A model generated the notes under the pieces. The model was given only the letters and a program-made list of their open reading frames with translations. It made no database searches and was not told where the DNA came from. From positions 31,737,001 to 31,801,000 of the forward strand of contig NC_080573.1 of assembly GCF_029962835.1 (NCBI RefSeq): a stretch of 64,000 bases of DNA, given 5' to 3'. Source of the DNA: Magnolia sinica (Eukaryota > Streptophyta > Magnoliopsida > Magnoliales > Magnoliaceae). Positions 23,100-35,700 of this stretch are shown one piece after another; position 1 is the stretch's first letter; the number at the start of each line of letters is the position of its first letter. A program made the translations under genes and the position numbers.

Positions 23100-24189
23100 T
23101 AGTAAAATAGAAGGGGTTAGTGTGTCCCCCTTTGTTGCAATATGTACACCAACGGCCTGTTCACCTCTGCTGGGTCAGCGGAGCCATGGGTCTGTGAGGT
23201 GAGTCTACATGTAGCCTCTTACTTAGGACTGGGCGGTACTGTAATTCGAGCTGAGGCCTCGAGCCCATTGATATACGTGCCTGAGAAACTCTGTCTCCAT
23301 CTTGTTCAGTTTGTAAAGACATGTTGACTAGCTCGGCGTAATTGGGAATGCAAGCGCAACACATCTTAGTGCGGATATCGGGCCGTAACCCATATGAAAA
23401 ACACCGCATTTTCATCGGTTCATCTGCTAGTATCGAAGGAGCGTATTTGGCTAGCTCCATAAATTTTTTCTCGTACTCTGACACGGTCATTCCTCCCTGT
23501 CGGAGGCGGAGAAACTCACCCTCCTTTTCATCACGGTAAGTGAGGGGAAAATACTTCCCGTGGAAGCGAGCCTCAAAAGTTGCCCATGTCCATACATGCC
23601 CTATGGGAACTATCCGCAGGATGCTATCCCACCACAAACTGGCCCCCATCTCGAACATGTAGGTGACCAGCTCAACCTGCTCCGACTCAGTGCAGTGCAG
23701 CGGCTTCAGCATCTTAGAGATATGGTCAAGCCAATATTCGGCCTCCTCGGGTCTATGAGTACCCCCAAAAGTGGGAGGTCAGAAGTGCTGGAATTTCTCG
23801 AATAAGTCGCTGGCACTAGTATTTCCAGCAGGGTGCATAGGTGGTGAAGACGGGGCCACGCTCATGTTCTAGGCAAGGGTCCCTGCTATGGTGGTCTAAA
23901 TCTGCTGTTGCTGCTGCTACATAAGGAGCATCATCTGCTCCCTCCTATCAGGAGGAGAAGCTGCCTGAGGCATGTGAGGTGTCGATGTAGACGCACGGTT
24001 CTGCTTTGGAACTGGTGGTGCAAAAGGTGTTGGCCCATTGGTGGGGCTAGTGGTCGACTGTGAATCCGGCATCGTCTCAAAGTCTGAGCCCAAGCTAGGG
24101 TCCATATGGCTATCGTTCAGGGGAGATGCCCCGTCAATCGATCCGCCAAGTGCAAGACACGTCGTACTCTGAGTGGTTTTTGGAGGCAT
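23100..24189 (-). pseudogene. Chromovirus-type gag, broken
   Basis: Gag forms the retrotransposon particle and binds its RNA. Read on the minus strand, MPPKTTQ at 24,189 opens a Pro/Ser/Thr-rich N-terminus. After stops around 23,830-23,910 the same frame continues into a retrotransposon gag domain (24-kDa-like capsid): 'FGGTHRPEEAEYWL' near 23,770, 'ASLWWDSI' near 23,620, 'WATFEARFHGKYFP' near 23,560, 'GEFLRLRQGGMTVSEYEKKF' near 23,500, and 'GLRPDIR' near 23,370. A CCHC zinc knuckle follows near 23,104-23,148 (CTYCNKGGHTNPFY), with the last Cys replaced by Tyr. A stop lies just before the knuckle. The family pattern resembles Tekay/Del-like chromoviruses; the assignment is by eye. Confidence 0.7.
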
Positions 24190-24473
24190 TCCCTACATAC
24201 AACATAGGGTGCAACACGTGTAAGTCAGGAGTCATCTCCATGAGAAACATCATTTACATTCCAAATCAAAAGAAGCTTTGTGCATTTCATTTAACCAAAT
24301 TCGTCACAATTCTTGAGATTTATTCTTTCATGGATCATGACAGAAGTTGTATTTTAGCTAATTTAAACAAGTTTTAACCACTAAAACACACCAACAACCA
24401 ACCATGCCTACTAAGGCTAGTACAAACAAAGACTAACAACAAGGCAATCTACGAGACAATTACACATATGACT

Positions 24474-25739
24474 AGTCGTCAGAATCTGGTGATGGAGGAG
24501 GAGCACCCTTGTCCTGCATGCAGCATAGGAGAGCCTTCAAGGTGCGAGACACCTTCTTGAATTTCTATTTCATGAAGGCATGACTCTCTTCAAGCTTGGC
24601 CCAGGTCTCATTAACCTCCTGACGTAGGGCGACCTGGCCCTCCTTGATCTAAGCTAAGCGGGCTTCCATAGTAGCCCGACCACGGAGGGGCTCATGTGTA
24701 GCAAGTGGAGAGCCCCTATCAAAGTCTTGGGCCTCCTCTTCTTCCTCTTCCTCATTTTCTTCCTTTATCTCATCTCCACCTTCTTCATCACTCTATTCCC
24801 CTTCACTTTCTGTCTCATCCTTACTCTCATTGAGTCGGGCTTGACATTGTCGTGGCCCAACATTCATGTTGTTGAGAGTAGTGTCGTTAATGAAATGGAT
24901 CGGTGCAAGCCTTTCTGAGCCAAGTCTGTAGCCGAATTCACGAGCAAGCTTGCATATAAGTCGGTCGAATGGGAGTGAAATGTCTGTCCTAAGAGAGCGT
25001 GCGGTCTGAACTATCTGTAGTAGTATATACGTAGGCAGGCATAATTTGTCTCCTTGCCTAGCTCGGTATATGAAGTCTACCATCAGACGCGTGCATTCGC
25101 TGCGATTGCTTCATCTAGGATACATGTTGTGTGTGAAGATGTGGTGGAGTAGACGGAAGTCAGGAGTCATCTTTGACACCCGGAGGCAATTGCCTAGATT
25201 CTAGTGGACTAGTCGGCCATAAAGAAATCACGTGCGGCGATCTCTTTCACACACACTCCTAAGGTTCTTCTCGCTAGCATGTACCTCTCCACGCGGCATC
25301 CCCATGATTCAGGCTATCAAGTCCACATTAACAATGGCTTCCCGCCTTCCCATGGGTATAGAGAACTGTAAAGGCTCCAGCAGTGGCTCTCGTATATGGG
25401 CATAGAAGGCTTAGACAATGCTCTCATTCGCACGAGACTTGCCCTCAAATACGGGACCCCAACCGGCGTCCAACAGGAGATCCATCGTCGGATAAAGTAC
25501 AAATAGTTTCTCGTCCATATGTGCTTCGAAGAGGACCCTACGGCCTTTAAATCTCCCATGTGTCATATCTGCCAGTAGAGCTCTCTCTCTCGAGGAAGCT
25601 AGGGATCAAGATCCCGCTTCATCCTGATCTCTCGATCGACTCTTGAACTTGCTTCGGCGCTTTTCTGCCTCCTCGAACGGGTAGGGCGATTAGGCCCGAC
25701 TTCATTCGTGGAAGCCCTCTTCTTCCCCATGAGGGAAAG
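24474..25739 (-). pseudogene. Accessory ORF with a 'putative plant transposon protein' type domain
   Basis: Starting at MGKKRASTNEV (25,739) on the minus strand, a basic N-terminus is followed by 'GRRVLFEAHMDEKLF', 'LDAGWGPVFEGKSRANESIV', 'AFYAHIREP', then 'RLLHHIFTHNMYPR', 'LMVDFIYRARQG' and 'FDRLICKLAREFGYRLG'. It ends in an acidic and coiled-coil-like tail finishing GAPPPSPDSDD before a stop. The Gly-Trp, 'FYAHI' and 'RLLHHIF' blocks resemble the putative plant transposon protein domain found as an extra ORF in plant LTR elements. In-frame stops and frameshifts break it in at least five places. It lies upstream of gag, on the same strand, next to the truncated right LTR. Its biochemical role is unknown. 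Confidence 0.5.
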
Positions 25740-25790
25740 GAGTGTGGAAAGGGAAAGATCGCCATCACAAGCTCGAAAAGAGATCATTCA

Positions 25791-27086
25791 CATTTCAACA
25801 AACACATAAAATGCATTTTATATTCACATAGTTCACACACATATATAATTCATCGAATACATTGTAACTAAGGTCACATGGTAGCAATCAAGTCAGACAT
25901 AAATCATTCCTAACATTGAAAGCCTTGAAAACCATAACCTAAGCGTTTATAGTTCACACCTTTCGTCAGTAAACTCGTATCGAACTCAGTTTGAACACTA
26001 CGTCCTTGTCTACAGTACAACTGCTACCTGATTCACGAAATAGGTTAGTTATTTCATCGATTACTCTATTTGGATTCCTAAATCAATATTAAGGTTAAGA
26101 TTTCTTACCCAAATCGAAGTCAGAATCGACGGTGTAGCGATGGTGGGGTGGCGATTCAGCGTGTGGAGTCGTGGGAGTGAATCCCAGCAACGATCTCCCT
26201 ATCTCTCTCTCTTCTCCTCACTCTTTTCTCCTCTTTTCTCTCTTCTTTCTCGTAGGGTTAGAGAATTCGTATGAAATGGGAGAGGGGTGGGTTAAGGCCC
26301 TTATATAGGCCCAGAACTGACGTCAATGGCCCTAGGGCCATGGTATACTTGGGTTATAGCCAAAAGACGTCTGTTTCGGGCCAACGGAGCTCATCTGGAG
26401 GTCCATTGCTCGCATACGGTTTGAAGGAAGTTTCCTAACAATAGATCTATGCCAGGTTCAGGTTTCGGTCCGATCAAATTAGTGGATCGATCGTGGAGGA
26501 CCCGTTTCAGTTCAACGGTCATTATCACTTGATCAGGGCCACAAGTATACTGACATGTATAGGAAAATTTCCCTGATCCAAGGGTATAGTTGGGTCAGAA
26601 TCTGACGGTCTTAAACCTTAAATTTGGCCTGCAAGCGAACGACCCAATTCACTTAAGTTTGAGTTCATTTTCTAAAGATATTCACGTTTCTCACACACTT
26701 CGCTCCTGGCTCAAGTTATGCGGTTCTGATACTATTTGGACTCGATTCCTGTGATGGTTGTCAAGCCCAGTAAGGTGGTCATAACCGTATACTTTCGCGG
26801 TTATCGTACTTTTGACGTGCAGTCCAGGTTCGATACGAAGTTTCCACGTGCTCCCGGGAGCAATTGGGTTTTGAGACTGATCCTAGGTTTCTAGGAAATG
26901 TTGAGTTAACGATTCTAATGGTTTTGGGTCTTGCAGTTCGTATAGAAAGTGGTTCAAGCTAATTCCACTGATTACTTAGTTTAGTTCTTAATCAATTTTC
27001 ATCTAATTTCTAAAGGATTTGGTCCTTAGTGATTTCTGCTTGAGGTGGTACTTGGGTCTTTGTATGAATTTTTCCAAGACGTTACA
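25791..27086 (-). repeat. 5' LTR of the chromovirus-like element, truncated
   Basis: A 1296-bp direct match to 19,968-21,264. It has the proper outer end (gttaca at 27,081-27,086), but on its inner side it stops in the middle of the LTR sequence and joins the accessory ORF leader. The missing ~1.9 kb would include the inner LTR end and the primer site. Confidence 0.7.
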
Positions 27087-27751
27087 GGTAAGCGCAGAAA
27101 TCGAGGAGGATAAGTGCAGAAATCAAGGAGGATTTATAATGATAATGACAGTGCGCTCGTGGAGGCATAGGCTTGCACGATGTCTCTTTGGCTTACAACC
27201 AATAGTGTGTGAACATGTAGTGTTGCCTTAGAAGTGGGGTCGCCCTTCGAATAGAAAGCCACCACGTGGAGGGGTGCGTGCATTGGTACGACATCCTTTC
27301 GATTTTCAACCAGTGGTGTGCAGGCACATGGCCCTATCTCAGAGATCGGGTTGGGATCGCGAAGGGGCGGACGCCACGTGGAGAGTAATGTAAGTTGTAG
27401 CGCCTCCTTGGCTGTGGCATTAAATACGAGCATTTACTGCCTATGGCCAAGGATCTCTATAAAAGGGGGAAAACCCTACTAGATCGACTGTTTACTTTTG
27501 TTTTCGCTGCTGGTCCTTTAAACTTCTTAGACGAGGCAATTTTCGGTAAGTCGGAAACCCTGCTCCGACGAGCTCCTCTCCTTCCTCTTCCCCTGCTTTC
27601 TTCTTTTTCCTTTTCATTTTGAGCAATATGTGCGACATGTTGGACGAATGGGTCAAGCCTAGGGCTTTCCAAGGTAAATTTGAGCCAGTGAGCCAGGATT
27701 CCTGATTAGGGACCTCGCATGATTCGCCATCTTCAGTACCATTAAGTCACA
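27087..27751 (+). promoter_or_regulatory. Promoter and leader region of the Retand antisense ORF
   Basis: A plus-strand TATA box, tctataaaaggggg, lies at 27,455-27,469. It is followed by a pyrimidine-rich leader (27,575-27,620) and the antisense ORF sequence from about 27,750. It reads opposite to the retroelement's own genes. Published work on Grande-like elements describes a separate promoter for the antisense gene, and this arrangement agrees. A local repeat ('gcagaaatc(g/a)aggaggat') occurs at 27,096-27,135. Confidence 0.5.
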
Positions 27752-28079
27752 ATGGGTGACGGAGACTTCCCCAGTACAGAGGACGACAACTCAGTCTTCG
27801 GCTGACCAACCTCTCGACGTTGGTCCCTCTGGGTCAAGGTTGAGAGGGACTGACCTAGCTCAGATTAGGTCGGAGCACCAAATACCAGACCCTGTGGTGC
27901 TTTGAGTTCCCGAGCCTGGCGAAATCCCTGGCAATCCTCATGAGGGCAATGCGGCTATCTACTTGGTCACCTTCCAATGTGGCCTTTGCCTCCCCATCCA
28001 TCGGATTTGCGGGAGGTCACTTCTCGCTCGAGACTGACTTTGGGCCAGATCATTCCAAATGCCTGGAGAGCTTTGCTGG
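27752..28079 (+). pseudogene. Retand antisense accessory ORF (PF04195-like), 5' part
   Basis: Plus-strand sequence with blocks typical of the 'putative gypsy type transposon' domain: 'IYLVTFQCGLCLPIH' near 27,955-28,000, then after a one-base frameshift 'LREVTSR..LTLGQIIPNAW' up to 28,070. A possible start is ATG at 27,752, but that frame stops after 17 codons, so the true start is uncertain. The reading frame breaks off at 28,079, where a 21.7-kb insertion begins, and continues in phase at 49,745. The product's function in the element is not known. It is antisense to gag-pol and so is not part of the element's polyprotein. Confidence 0.6.
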
Positions 28080-29084
28080 TGAAACGCCGTGAGTTTTCAA
28101 AACCCAAGTATATGACTCGTTTTTCGAAAACTTGAGTGTTAACCTTTAAAGACATTCAATCTAAATTTCACGTGCATTTTTTTCTTTTTTTTAGAGTTGG
28201 CAGTTTAGTGGAAGAGAAACAAATCGAGTATAAAAGGAATTTTCATGCACATTTAAAATATACAGTGGCTTCCCAAAATGACTTATACAAACCAATGTCT
28301 CTATGTTAATAAATACAAGAATTACACAATTTAACACATGAGAAATAATAAAATGCATATAAACTTGAGCAGCAAGATTGCATAATTACACTTGGCAGAT
28401 ACAGCCATGCGCTCCTGATAAGTGTACCCTGCTCTTTATCAATCTTGACATGGATATTATTTAAGCCACCTGCACTACCTATACGGTTATATATTTAATG
28501 AACGAGTGGCCAGCTCAATGTGAATTTCTCTTAAGATTACACACCACCGCATTAGTTAAGAGCATAGTTGTAAATAAAAAATTCAAAATAATACATGATG
28601 CAGTCTTATTAAATGCATGGATGCCTGAATGCACATCAACTGGGGATGCTCATCCAGTTGGCTTTTGGGCAAAACCCATGCATGTAGCCAGTCACCAGTG
28701 AAAGTATATCCCATACGTGCGTAGTGCCAAACTCACCAAAGTGGGCCAATAGTCGGTGGTTTGGTAGCTAGCGAAACGATGCTACAACTAAGGCTTAAGG
28801 GCACGTGCTACGACATTCAGAATTAGCCACCTATCATCTCTCGTATGTTATGAATGCATGATTAGCCGAACCATTATTATTCCAATTACAATCAGCTAAT
28901 TTAAGAAAGCTCAAAGGTCACTATGGGGGCTCATCACCCAGTGTAGGCCGACATCTTGGGCATAATGTCCCATACCACCATCCTCGGCTCATGAGAATCC
29001 AAGTTGGGATGTTTAATGAAATCTCATCGACTAGTGGCCAATCATAGTTCAACATGTGGAATTACCATCGCATGGTTGCACAAA

Positions 29085-29270
29085 AATAATACGTCAAACC
29101 CACATAGGGCAAATACCAAAACTAGGCCACATAGGGCAAATATCAAAACTAAGCCACATAGGGCAAATATCAAATCAAATGCCACATAAAGTAAATATTA
29201 AATTAAAGCCACATAGGTCAATATATTAAATTAAATGCTACATAAGGCAAATACCAAATCGATACAATAA
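29085..29270. repeat. ~30-bp tandem repeats within the solo LTR
   Basis: About six diverged units of 'gccacatagggcaaatatcaaa' with A/T-rich spacers. Non-coding. Confidence 0.75.
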
Positions 29271-30844
29271 AAAGAACATCCTCAAAAGCCACGTAGACAA
29301 CCTATGGATGGTAGGCCCACATCAATATTCCATTTAACCCAACATTCAAGTAGCCACTAAGTCGAAGGTCCATTATAATCACAATTAATCAAGTTACATC
29401 CCAAGTCTGGATGTACATATGTAAGTAGGGTTCTCCACTGATAGATGTACCAATTCAAGTTCTACAAGCAATCCACAAGTAATCCACAAGCATGAGAAAA
29501 TGTACAAGTGCAATATATAGATGTTCATGCAGGATAAATATTGAGTACATAATTTAGGATTCAATTCCAACAACTAGCATAAATAACTAAGAAATAGAGA
29601 TATAAATTATCAACTGAAATTAAAATAAAAACTACCACTTAAGCTAATGGGAAAGCGGAAAGCTCAAGGGGAAGAAATCATCACCTGATGAATCGAATCA
29701 CCCACTAGTGTTGCTAGGTGTGTGCGCCCTTAGAACCGAATCCTACCATGAATTATAAAATTTGTACGATCAGATTCAAGTTTCATACACTATCAACGAT
29801 TAGGATCATAACCAATGGTTTGGATCACTTAGATTTAGGGTTTTATCCACTAATCTAATTTTAGGCTTTGGTTTAGAGTTTGAAATCTAAATCATATAAT
29901 TAATTTATAATAATATTAGAAATAAAGTAATAATAAGTAATAATTGTCAGTTAATACTAAGAACACTAATCTTATAATCAATAATCTACTAATGACAAAA
30001 TAAGAATATCATTAATAATGATAAATGTTAATATCTAATACTAACAATCAAGTAGTAGAATTAATAACGTTTAATAATAATTTCTAACAATAGTAAAAAG
30101 AACGATAATTTGATTTTGACAATTCAAATGTATAAAAATTAGAAGTTGACATACTTAAGTTGACTGGTTGTAGGACTCAGTTCAACCAGTGAGAAGGCCT
30201 GAACTGCCACAGCGTGCTGGACCCAATTAGCCCTGACTCGATCCTGACTCAGCTCCTTGACTCGGGCGAGTCGAGCTAGTGCGACAAATAACCACCACAC
30301 GTAGCCTCTCCTTCCTCCTCTTCTCTCTTCTTCTCTAGTCCCTACATAGCTTGGATGTGACTAGACCCACATCCAACTTGGGCCGATCTCAGCCCAGCGG
30401 GTCGACCCCACTTGACTCAGTATCCACCTCTCCCCCTCTCTCTTCTTCTTCTCTTTTCCTTTCTTCTTCCCTTCCTCTTCTTAGCTATCATGATCATGCC
30501 AGCGGGACTTGTTGGACTAGAACAAAACCCATTTATCTCGGTGAGTCAGCGTGACTAATATGGTCCAGACTCGGTCTGAGTCGCAGTTGTGACTTGACTT
30601 AACATGGTGCAACACCATCACGCTAAAAAAAACATCATCTTCCTTCTCCTACTCTCCTTCTTTTCTCTCCTTCTTTCTCTCCTACTTTCTCTCACTTTTT
30701 GTCTGCTAAAGGTCCAACAACACCAATGGACCCTGCCTGACTCCGCACGACAGCTGAGAGGGCTTGGTGCAACAGCCACCCCCCGCTCTCTCTTCTCTTC
30801 TCTCTCTCCCCCTGACTTCCATTGCAATCTAATGGTGGAATGAG

Positions 30845-30849
30845 ACAAG
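30845..30849. repeat. Target-site duplication (acaag), left of Athila
   Basis: acaag here and again at 47,950-47,954, directly outside the two Athila LTR ends. Confidence 0.9.
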
Positions 30850-32160
30850 TGTTCACTCCCCAAGTATAGGGTTGTGATGTAGTAATAAACTCAGTGAGAC
30901 CGAGGTCGAATCCCAAGGAACTGAAACCTATACGTAATTTGAAACTAAGTAGAATTAGAACTAAACTAAGACGAAATCTAAATCAAATAAATTTAAGGAG
31001 TAATGGTGACATATTTATCTAAAATTTAAAAAATTCAGGGAAAGGAAACTAGGGATTCAGAGGATCCACTTGTAGAAATCAGGGTGATCTTATGCTTGCT
31101 TTAAGAACTCAACTGGACTTAGAGTCCCATCTTCATCCAGTTGAAGAGTGTAACCATGGAAATTAAGACTGAACTTCCTTTGATATAGTTTTTAAGAGAT
31201 GAAAGGTATATGAATTAGAATAGATTCTATCACCAAACCATGCCCAGGAGATAAAGTAAACAACAAAATTAAACTAATTACCAACCAATCAACAATGTAT
31301 GAAGGTTAGAAAGGGTACCGTCATCCGACTATGCCCAAGAGATGATGGTGAACAACAGGGCTTCCTGACGTCATAACATAAAAAGGAAAGGAACATGCTC
31401 AAAGCTATCGCAGAACTATTGTAATTTTAGTCACAATAGATCATTAAAAACTGAAAACAACCCCTTAATTAACCTGAAATCAACATCAGTTCAGTCTAAA
31501 CAAAAAGGCACAAGCAAAGAGTCTCCCATCACGTTACAAGTTTCACCTCTTAGCCCTAGCTAAGAGGTTTAGCCCAACATGATTGGACTAGCTCTCATAA
31601 AAATCATAAGAGAAGGAAACAGTAAAATAAAAATAAATAAAATAAAGAAATCACAACTCTCTCTTAAAACTCTCTCTCAGACGTCTCAGCCGTGGATCCC
31701 CTTTCCTTTCTTCCTCTCTTTCTTTTATAGGCATAGGAGAGTCGGTGCTGGGGCTGTGGAGATGTGCGTAAGAGGCTGGAGTCGGTGGAGAACCTCCTTT
31801 ACGCAGCTGGGGTCGGTGGACTGTTCCGCACTCCCCTGCGTAAACTTTGTTACGTAGTCACTAAGACAGCACCAAAAATACCCATTTTCCTTCCTTTATT
31901 CCCAAAAGAATAACGTCCCCTGGGACATTTTTGGGTGGTATTCATGATGAACGGATCAGATCTTCCATTTGATCATGACCGTGATCGCATAAGATCCTCA
32001 AAACGTGTCGGTTTCGGACGCTGAAACAGGGCCTTACGCAACAGAGCTTACGCTGCGACGTTGGTGGGGCTCACGATCGGTGATGCCAAATAAATCTACT
32101 CCGTTTACTAGTTGAAGCTCAAAAAATCAGGTGGGAATGACTGGTTTCGGATCAAATTCG

Positions 32161-32736
32161 TGTTGTATTTTAAATTATTTTAAAATAATTTAGTGTTTCA
32201 AAATATCCATTGGGACGGACCATGGCTGTGGCCATAGGTGCGCATGTGCCCTATGGATGTGTCTTTTCACTGAAAGGTTATATCCTTTCAATTTTTATTT
32301 TGAAAAGTTATGTCTTTTGAAGCCTAAGGGTCGCATCACTTGGGTTCAAACCCAATAGTAACAACCCTTTGTGAAAGGGTGTCTTCACAAAGTCTATAAA
32401 TAGACTTTCTCTCATCTGTTTTAAAAAAAGTAAGAAAAAGTTTGTTTTATATTAAAAGTATGGTTTAAGTGTTTTCTAGTTCGGGTTAAGACTAGAAAGT
32501 GGTTCGAGCCCGTGTACAATGAGTGCTCCGCTGGGACCGGGTCATAGTCATTGTATCCTGGAGGTCGATTGCTTTGGAAACCTGTTGTACTTGGGACGCT
32601 GTCCAAGGGGAGCAAATTCGATTTCAAGCCAAGTGACTCACGTCACGCCTCGACTTATATAAACCGATAAGTTTTCTCTTTTTCTCAATTTAAATTTATT
32701 TTATTTAAATAGTTTTTCAAACTCCATATCCCAACA
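32161..32736 (+). repeat. 5' LTR of the nested non-autonomous element
   Basis: TG..CA ends. TATA box tataaatag at 32,395-32,403, just after a hairpin (aaccctttgtgaaagggt). By eye it differs from the right LTR at about one position in twenty over the first 165 bases. Confidence 0.85.
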
Positions 32737-35700
32737 ATCTTGAAATCGAATTTGTTTGAAAAACTATTTAAGAATTACGATTGCATCTATTTGATTGGAA
32801 TAGCCCAAAATGAAACCACACCAACCCGATTTGTGGGCCATGACTCATATAATTTAAAGTTGTTATATCTCACCCAATGGTCAAATTCTTGTAGATACTT
32901 ATTATGTAAGTTCTTTGGACCACATGTACAAAAGTGAACGTATGCACCGACTGAGAATGGTTAGAGTACTTTAGATCTTGATATTTATAAATGAGAATGA
33001 TTAGATAATGATCAAACATATAAGAGGCCTGGATTCCTGAACAATTGACCGGGTTCGTTGTAACCCTCGTTAGCACAAAGTATGATCCTCAAGTTGTCAG
33101 ATGGGTCGGGCTAAGGCTATCTTGGGTACTAGAGCTATGACATACATATGGTCTTTATGTCCCAAAGACATGTCATTCTATCATACACACATGTAAAATC
33201 TGTCAGGCCCTATTCACTCATAAGAAAGCCTGTATTTAGTAGATTTTCTCAAAATCATGATATGACATTAAGGAACATATCTTTTTAAATCTCAAAATCT
33301 GTGATTTATTTTCTCATAGCTTGAGCCGACGTAACCTTCACATGAAAATAAATCAAACTGTTGAACCATACTGAGTAGGATATATACTAATCTTAACATC
33401 CATGTACAATAAAGATCAACCCAAAATACATTTCAAAATGAGATTGTGTTGGGATTCCCATCATATTAGGAATTCTTCTTTGTAGACCACCATGCATGGT
33501 TAAAAAAAAACTTTGAAAAGAAAAATATGAAAGAAACTTAAAAATGCAATCTTCTAAAGTATCTTCTAAAATGGGCCTGATAGGTCGATGGTGTGGTCAC
33601 TATCTCATAAGTTTGCTAGTTGCTCACATGCGGATGGGTAATATTCATTGTACAATCAACCGGTTGATGGATCTAAATCCGTCACGTACGTGCCAGAAAT
33701 AAATTCTTAGTATTGGAAAATGTAATTATTAATTATGTGTCTTCCCATCATTTTCAAGTTGGTGCAACCCTTAAGGGTTTTAACAAGGAGCATCTGGTGG
33801 TTATAATAGTTCTATATGAACTTGACATGTTGCATGAGAGCAAATGGCATTCCGATGACCCTTGATCCAGTCCACTGATCTGATGGACCTCACATGGGAA
33901 CAAAATCGCCAAATATGGAAAGACTTGAATGTCCCAATAATGAGATTTCTTGGACAATCTCATTAAATAAATAAATAAATAGGTGAAAATGACTCAAATC
34001 TAAAGGGGTCTAAAAAAAGTAATAATGAACTGATACTCTAATCACTTATTCAGTGAAAATGAAGTGGACGGTTAGAATCATCTATCCTAATTGCTCATGG
34101 GTTTATACTCTTGTCCAATTTTGATGATCAAGACTATTCAGTTAATGTGCTGGACCATGTGTAATGTGTCACCAAAATATTCTTCCATTGGACAATCTTA
34201 CATGTCCAACTTATAAACTGTAAGTGGATGGTTTACTGTTTACTTTATGATAAGAGATTTTGGGAAGATATTTGATGGCGACTAATAGTGGGTAGCACAA
34301 GAGTGCATGGTCTGAATCGTGAAAAAATATGGCCTATTATATTATTGGTGTTTGAACAGATATAACATATCATTTTGATCAAGTGCATGTTAAGGAGTTG
34401 ATTTTTGTGTGATTGATGTGCATAGAATGAATATCGATATTGATATATATTGATCTTTAGAAATGCAGTAGAATGGACGGTTTCACACTAAGGTCGTCAC
34501 TGCACATATGTTTGTAACATAAATAGTTCATTAGTTGTTATTCTTTGTATTTATAGTGACCTAAAAATTAAGTTATAACGTGAACCAACCATTGGTATGA
34601 ATAACTTTTATAATAATGAATGCACACAAGGAATAAATAAGTTTGTTATATTAAACTTGATCAGATCAATGACCAAGTCTATCAAACCATAGGCTCACTT
34701 ATCACTGTGTATCTATAGACAATGCACATTATTCATTTTGTATCATTGCATGTATTTTGTGGCCTTTGATCTATCCTATGTGAATTGATGATTGATATGT
34801 TTGAATCCTGTATCCATGTGTCATATGTACAAAATATAGTCTTCCTATTATAATATGATACATTAGATAATGTATGACACTTGATACGCAGACACTTAGA
34901 AATTATACATATATGGAAAATATCCCATTTATAAAGATTTGAAATTATGGGGGTTATGTACTTATATGAACTACAATGTTCCATATAAATATTATATTGG
35001 CCTATGTGGGATGATTAGGCTGGTACATTTTTAAATATTACCTTTTGCAGGCCCAATAGATAAAAGGTCTAGATCTTGCATGTGTATTACTTTTATGAAT
35101 ATTAAGTATTTGAAACTCACATTATATGAATGCTTGTCGTTCTGGAGTTTCACTTACCATGAAGCAAATGGTGACTTGAGTTTCGTAAGTGGACTAGTAG
35201 TAAATGTGCATTAATTTAATGTTAATTCTGACTTACATTTTATTATGTAGAAAGTAATATAGAATATTGGGTCGAATAACAGACAGACCATCGGCACATA
35301 TCACTTAACTGTTTAACACACTTATCGCTGCTTTCTATAAACAGTTCATATTATTGCTCTTATACATAAAGTTGTTGATAGAGTGACGAGTACGCATACC
35401 TAATTTACGAGATAAGTTACATTCACTTTTGACATCGTTCACAATACTCTCTAAATAATATTACCTGCTTAGAAAGACGGAGGAAATGTTATTTCCATCC
35501 GATCATGTGCCAACTTAAAACACTTATTAGATCCAGTCGATTCATATGATAGTTCCTACCAAAGATTTCTCTTAACTCTTAGTTAATGGGTTTATCAGGT
35601 AGGCCATAGATATATCTATCAAGGCTAAATCTGAAATTGTGGGGGTACACTCGGATGCATAAACCACTTAACGCATGGAATCCAAGTTTAGTCAATATGT

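Larger units (their letters stand above)
18068..27086 (-). mobile_element. Chromovirus-like LTR element with gag and an extra ORF, no pol seen
   Basis: The outer ends are tgtaacgcc (left) and gacgttaca (right), the TG..CA arrangement usual for plant Ty3/gypsy LTRs. A 1.3-kb segment is repeated directly at both sides (19,968-21,264 and 25,791-27,086), differing by scattered substitutions and a shorter CT run. The left LTR continues to 18,068 while the right one stops at 25,791, so the right LTR and the primer site are truncated. Inside, on the minus strand, are an accessory ORF (25,739-24,474), gag (24,189-23,100) and unrecognised DNA. No RT, RNase H or integrase was found. The flanking pentamers (ggcat/ggtaa) match at only 3 of 5 positions. 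Confidence 0.65.

Noticed and set aside
24694..24918. Hydrophobic plus-strand ORF (many Phe/Leu)
   Set aside because: It is the antisense shadow of an acidic stretch in the minus-strand accessory ORF.
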